A stretch of DNA of 64,000 nucleotides from JACVRW01 sp963821275 (GTDB lineage Bacteria; Actinomycetota; Thermoleophilia; Solirubrobacterales; Thermoleophilaceae), in contig CAWGDF010000001.1 in assembly GCA_963821275.1 (NCBI GenBank), positions 124,001 to 188,000 on the forward strand, written 5' to 3'. The notes under the pieces are model-generated. The model made no database searches and was not told the origin of the DNA. It was given only the letters and a program-made list of their open reading frames with translations. The first letter of the stretch is position 1. Each line of letters begins with the position of its first letter. This document shows, piece by piece, positions 61,846-64,000 of the stretch. The position numbers were made by a program, and so were the translations under genes.

Positions 61846-62880
61846 TCAAGCGCTGAGAAGGAGTGTGCGCAGGGCAACCCGCCCGTCGCGGTCGATCACG
61901 TAGTGCACGTGGCCGTCGCCGCCGCCCGCCACCCCCTCGACATGACGCTGGTCCTCGAAATCGTGGACGGTTCGCACTCCCGCCACGCCTCCGCCTCCCG
62001 ACGCCTCGGCGGGCAGAGCGAAGCGCACGTGAGCCGAAGCAGGGCCCTCGCCCTCAGGATGCTCGGGCACGTCGACGTCGCCCACGACGGCGTCGAAGTG
62101 CTCCCCGTCGTCCGAGTGGAGCCCGCGCACGCCGGTCGGCTCGTCCGCGCTGCCGACTCCCTCGAGCGCCCACACCGCCTTCCCGACCGGCTCGGCCGCA
62201 GCCTCGAAGAGCGCGGCCACGTCCTCCACCTCCACCAGGAGCGGGGAGCCCTCGGCGCTGGTGGGGTAGCGCAGCCCGAGCAGCAGGCTCCCGCCCGCCC
62301 GGAAGTCCGCGCCCTCCACGTTGATGGGGTGGTCGCCGGGCCGGACCGCGCCGCCCGCGTCGTCGAGGCTGGCGTCGATGAAGTCGGCACGCGTCCTCGG
62401 CCCCAGCCCGATCACCTCGATCGGTGACTCCCTCAGCGCATCGTTCGCCGCCCGGTGAAGGGCAAAGCGCAGCCGCACCAGCTCGAGCCGCGCGGGGCGG
62501 TCCTCGTCGAGCGCCCCGGCCAGGTCCTCCTCCCGCGCCCGCGCGATCCACGACCGGCGGGGGTCGAGCGGCCCCTCCTTGCCGCCGTACTGCGATCCGA
62601 GCAGGTAGACCCAGCCGCCGTGTCGCGCGCACGCCTCCGCGTCGTGGGTGGTTTCCTCGCCCTCGGTCACCTCGCACTTCACCCGCAGCGCCTTCCAGCC
62701 CTCTCCGGGCTCGGCGTCCCGCTCGTGCCCGAGTACGGCCAGGCACTCCTCGGCCGGCGCCTCGTCGAGCACGGTCAGGAACGCGCGATCCCAGCCGCGC
62801 CGCTCCAGGAGGGCGGGCGCCTCCAGCCGGCAGAGGTCGGAGGCCTCGTTGGGGTCGAGCTCGAGGTCGGTCTCGTGCAT
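61846..62880 (-). CDS. Hypothetical protein (possibly DUF3616-like)
   Basis: 344 residues from the ATG at 62880 (MHETDLELDPNEASDLCRLE). No signal or membrane segment. The segment INVEGADFRAGGSLLLGLRY and the repeated DDG/GDG turns suggest a beta-propeller-like protein of the DUF3616 kind; the assignment is tentative. It is divergent from the ligase-like gene with 42 bases between starts. Confidence 0.5.
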   Translation of the reverse strand: MHETDLELDPNEASDLCRLEAPALLERRGWDRAFLTVLDEAPAEECLAVLGHERDAEPGEGWKALRVKCEVTEGEETTHDAEACARHGGWVYLLGSQYGGKEGPLDPRRSWIARAREEDLAGALDEDRPARLELVRLRFALHRAANDALRESPIEVIGLGPRTRADFIDASLDDAGGAVRPGDHPINVEGADFRAGGSLLLGLRYPTSAEGSPLLVEVEDVAALFEAAAEPVGKAVWALEGVGSADEPTGVRGLHSDDGEHFDAVVGDVDVPEHPEGEGPASAHVRFALPAEASGGGGVAGVRTVHDFEDQRHVEGVAGGGDGHVHYVIDRDGRVALRTLLLSA

Positions 62881-62922
62881 GGCCGTTCGCTTTGAACCCT
62901 GGCACACTTGCACCCATTCGCC

Positions 62923-64000
62923 ATGGGTGAAGAGGTCGGCGTCAGGGTCTTCAGCCGGGACGACCGGCAGCGCTACCGCCAGAAGGTGCGGGCCTGCCTG
63001 GACGTCTTCGCGCGCATGCTGGCGGAGGCGCGCTTCCACCCGGAGCGCCGCTCCTTCGGGCTCGAGATCGAGCTCAACCTGACCGACGACGCGGGCGACC
63101 CGGCGATGATCAACGCGCAGGCGCTCGAGGCCATTGCCGACCCGGACTTCCAGACCGAGCTCGGCCAGTTCAACGTCGAGATCAACGTGGCGCCGCGGCT
63201 GCTCGAGCACCGGGTCCTCACCGAGCTGGAGCAGCAGGTGCGCGGCAGCCTGAACTCGGCCGAGGAACAGGCCCGCACCGTGGGCGCCCACATGATGATC
63301 ATCGGCATCCTCCCGACGGTCACCGAGGACCACCTCGATGCCGAGAGCTTCAGCGACAGCCCGCGCTACGGGCTGTTGAACGAGCAGATCTTCGCCGCCC
63401 GCGGTGAGGACCTGGAGATCGCCATCACGGGGGTCGAGCGGCTCTCCACCTATGCCGACACCATCGCCCCCGAGGGCGCATGCACGAGCGTGCAGCTGCA
63501 CCAGCAGGTGGACCCCGACAACTTCGCCGCCTGCTGGAACGCCGCGCAGGCGATCGCGGGCATCCAGGTCGCCATCGGGGCCAACTCGCCCTTCTTCTTC
63601 GGGCGCGAGCTGTGGCGGGAGACGCGCATCGCGCTGTTCGAGCAGGCCACCGACACCCGCCCCGAGGAGCTGAAGGCGCAGGGCGTGCGACCCCGGGTCT
63701 GGTTCGGGGAGCGCTGGATCACCTCGATATTCGACCTGTTCGAGGAGAACGTGCGCTACTTCCCGGCGCTCCTCCCCGTGTGCGACAAGGAGGATCCGGT
63801 CGAGACGCTCGACGCCGGCGGGGTGCCGCGGCTGTCGGAGCTGCGCCTCCACAACGGAACCATCTACCGCTGGAACCGGCCCATCTACGACGTGGTCCGC
63901 GACCAGCCCCACCTGCGGGTGGAGAACCGGGTGCTGCCGGCGGGCCCGACGGTGGTCGACACGATGGCGAACGCGGCCTTCTACTACGGGCTGCTGCGCT
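62923..64000 (+). CDS. Glutamate-cysteine ligase (GCS2) family protein, partial
   Basis: 359 residues are in the window and the gene runs off the end. RRSFGLEIELNLTDDAGDPA holds the metal/ATP-binding glutamates; GQFNVEINVAPRLLEHRVLT, TSVQLHQQVDPDNFAACWNA, and ANSPFFFGRELWRETRIALF are further GCS2 features. It would join glutamate to cysteine or a similar amine using ATP, for gamma-glutamylcysteine, ergothioneine or another product. The exact substrate is not fixed by the sequence. It starts 42 bases from a divergent gene. Confidence 0.82.
   Translation, partial: MGEEVGVRVFSRDDRQRYRQKVRACLDVFARMLAEARFHPERRSFGLEIELNLTDDAGDPAMINAQALEAIADPDFQTELGQFNVEINVAPRLLEHRVLTELEQQVRGSLNSAEEQARTVGAHMMIIGILPTVTEDHLDAESFSDSPRYGLLNEQIFAARGEDLEIAITGVERLSTYADTIAPEGACTSVQLHQQVDPDNFAACWNAAQAIAGIQVAIGANSPFFFGRELWRETRIALFEQATDTRPEELKAQGVRPRVWFGERWITSIFDLFEENVRYFPALLPVCDKEDPVETLDAGGVPRLSELRLHNGTIYRWNRPIYDVVRDQPHLRVENRVLPAGPTVVDTMANAAFYYGLLR

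Noticed and set aside
61846..63912. 688-codon minus-strand frame extending across 62880
   Set aside because: Its upstream half is antisense to the glutamate-cysteine ligase-like gene; only the part from the ATG at 62880 is gene-like.

Overview
The window is high-GC DNA from an actinobacterium. The gene set suggests the Thermoleophilia (Solirubrobacterales or relatives): a type-E (SdhA-SdhB-SdhE) succinate dehydrogenase, many NTF2/SnoaL-like proteins starting MSQEN, an ECF42 sigma factor with a DGPF partner, a lysC-asd operon, and mainly actinobacterial housekeeping paralogues. The lineage is inferred, since no rRNA is present. Several genes, including the normally essential asd, are broken by single-base gains or losses, often in short G/C runs. 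This looks like residual indel error in a draft or metagenome assembly, layered on some real gene decay.

Layout. 1-945: 3' end of a polymorphic toxin with a DddA-like cytidine deaminase domain, then an Imm1-like immunity gene. 1025-4709: sdhA-sdhB-sdhE. 4717-7038 (minus): asd and lysC. 7208-9191 (minus): molybdopterin oxidoreductase. 9211-12008 (minus): recR-ybaB-dnaX. 12112-15580: UspA, a basic protein, a PDH-E1/transketolase-like enzyme and an NTF2-like protein, followed by the SRP RNA gene. 15931-17587: RidA and kynureninase, with the tail of a lost alpha/beta hydrolase. 17808-20958: secreted metalloprotease, CorA-type transporter, lipoprotein hydrolase.

21154-30472 is an accessory, decaying zone. 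It holds tRNA-Val, a toxin-antitoxin pair with a nonsense codon, a VanY-type D,D-carboxypeptidase with VanR/VanS-like regulators, an IS256-family remnant, a reductase fragment, a tandem array of broken NTF2-like paralogues interrupted by an NTF2-HTH fusion gene, and fragments of an MFS transporter and other genes. 30816-36663: DGPF-ECF42, a YdeI-like protein, a polymerase-dead PolX with an intact PHP domain, an SDR and an EamA exporter. 36739-41079: a LysR regulator and a compact operon (citryl-CoA lyase-like, CoA ligase, VOC protein, GST) that looks like a catabolic pathway for an unknown acid.

42239-50467: DyP peroxidase with an unknown partner, DUF2252, an SRAP protein lacking its N-terminal cysteine, an ArsR-SRPBCC pair and LexA-controlled dinB. 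50568-57307: a membrane Ser/Thr kinase facing a PASTA lipoprotein, a beta-lactamase-fold hydrolase with tandem repeats, NDH-2 and asparaginase. 57497-64000: a MEDS protein with a NarL-type two-component pair, small proteins, and the start of a glutamate-cysteine ligase-like gene.

The least-explained structure is non-coding. Two families of dispersed palindromic elements occur, each present twice (7124/41148 and 33137/57399). One has stems with compensatory changes; the other is 38/40 identical between two convergent gene ends. Several other convergent gene pairs have hairpins that include both stop codons.
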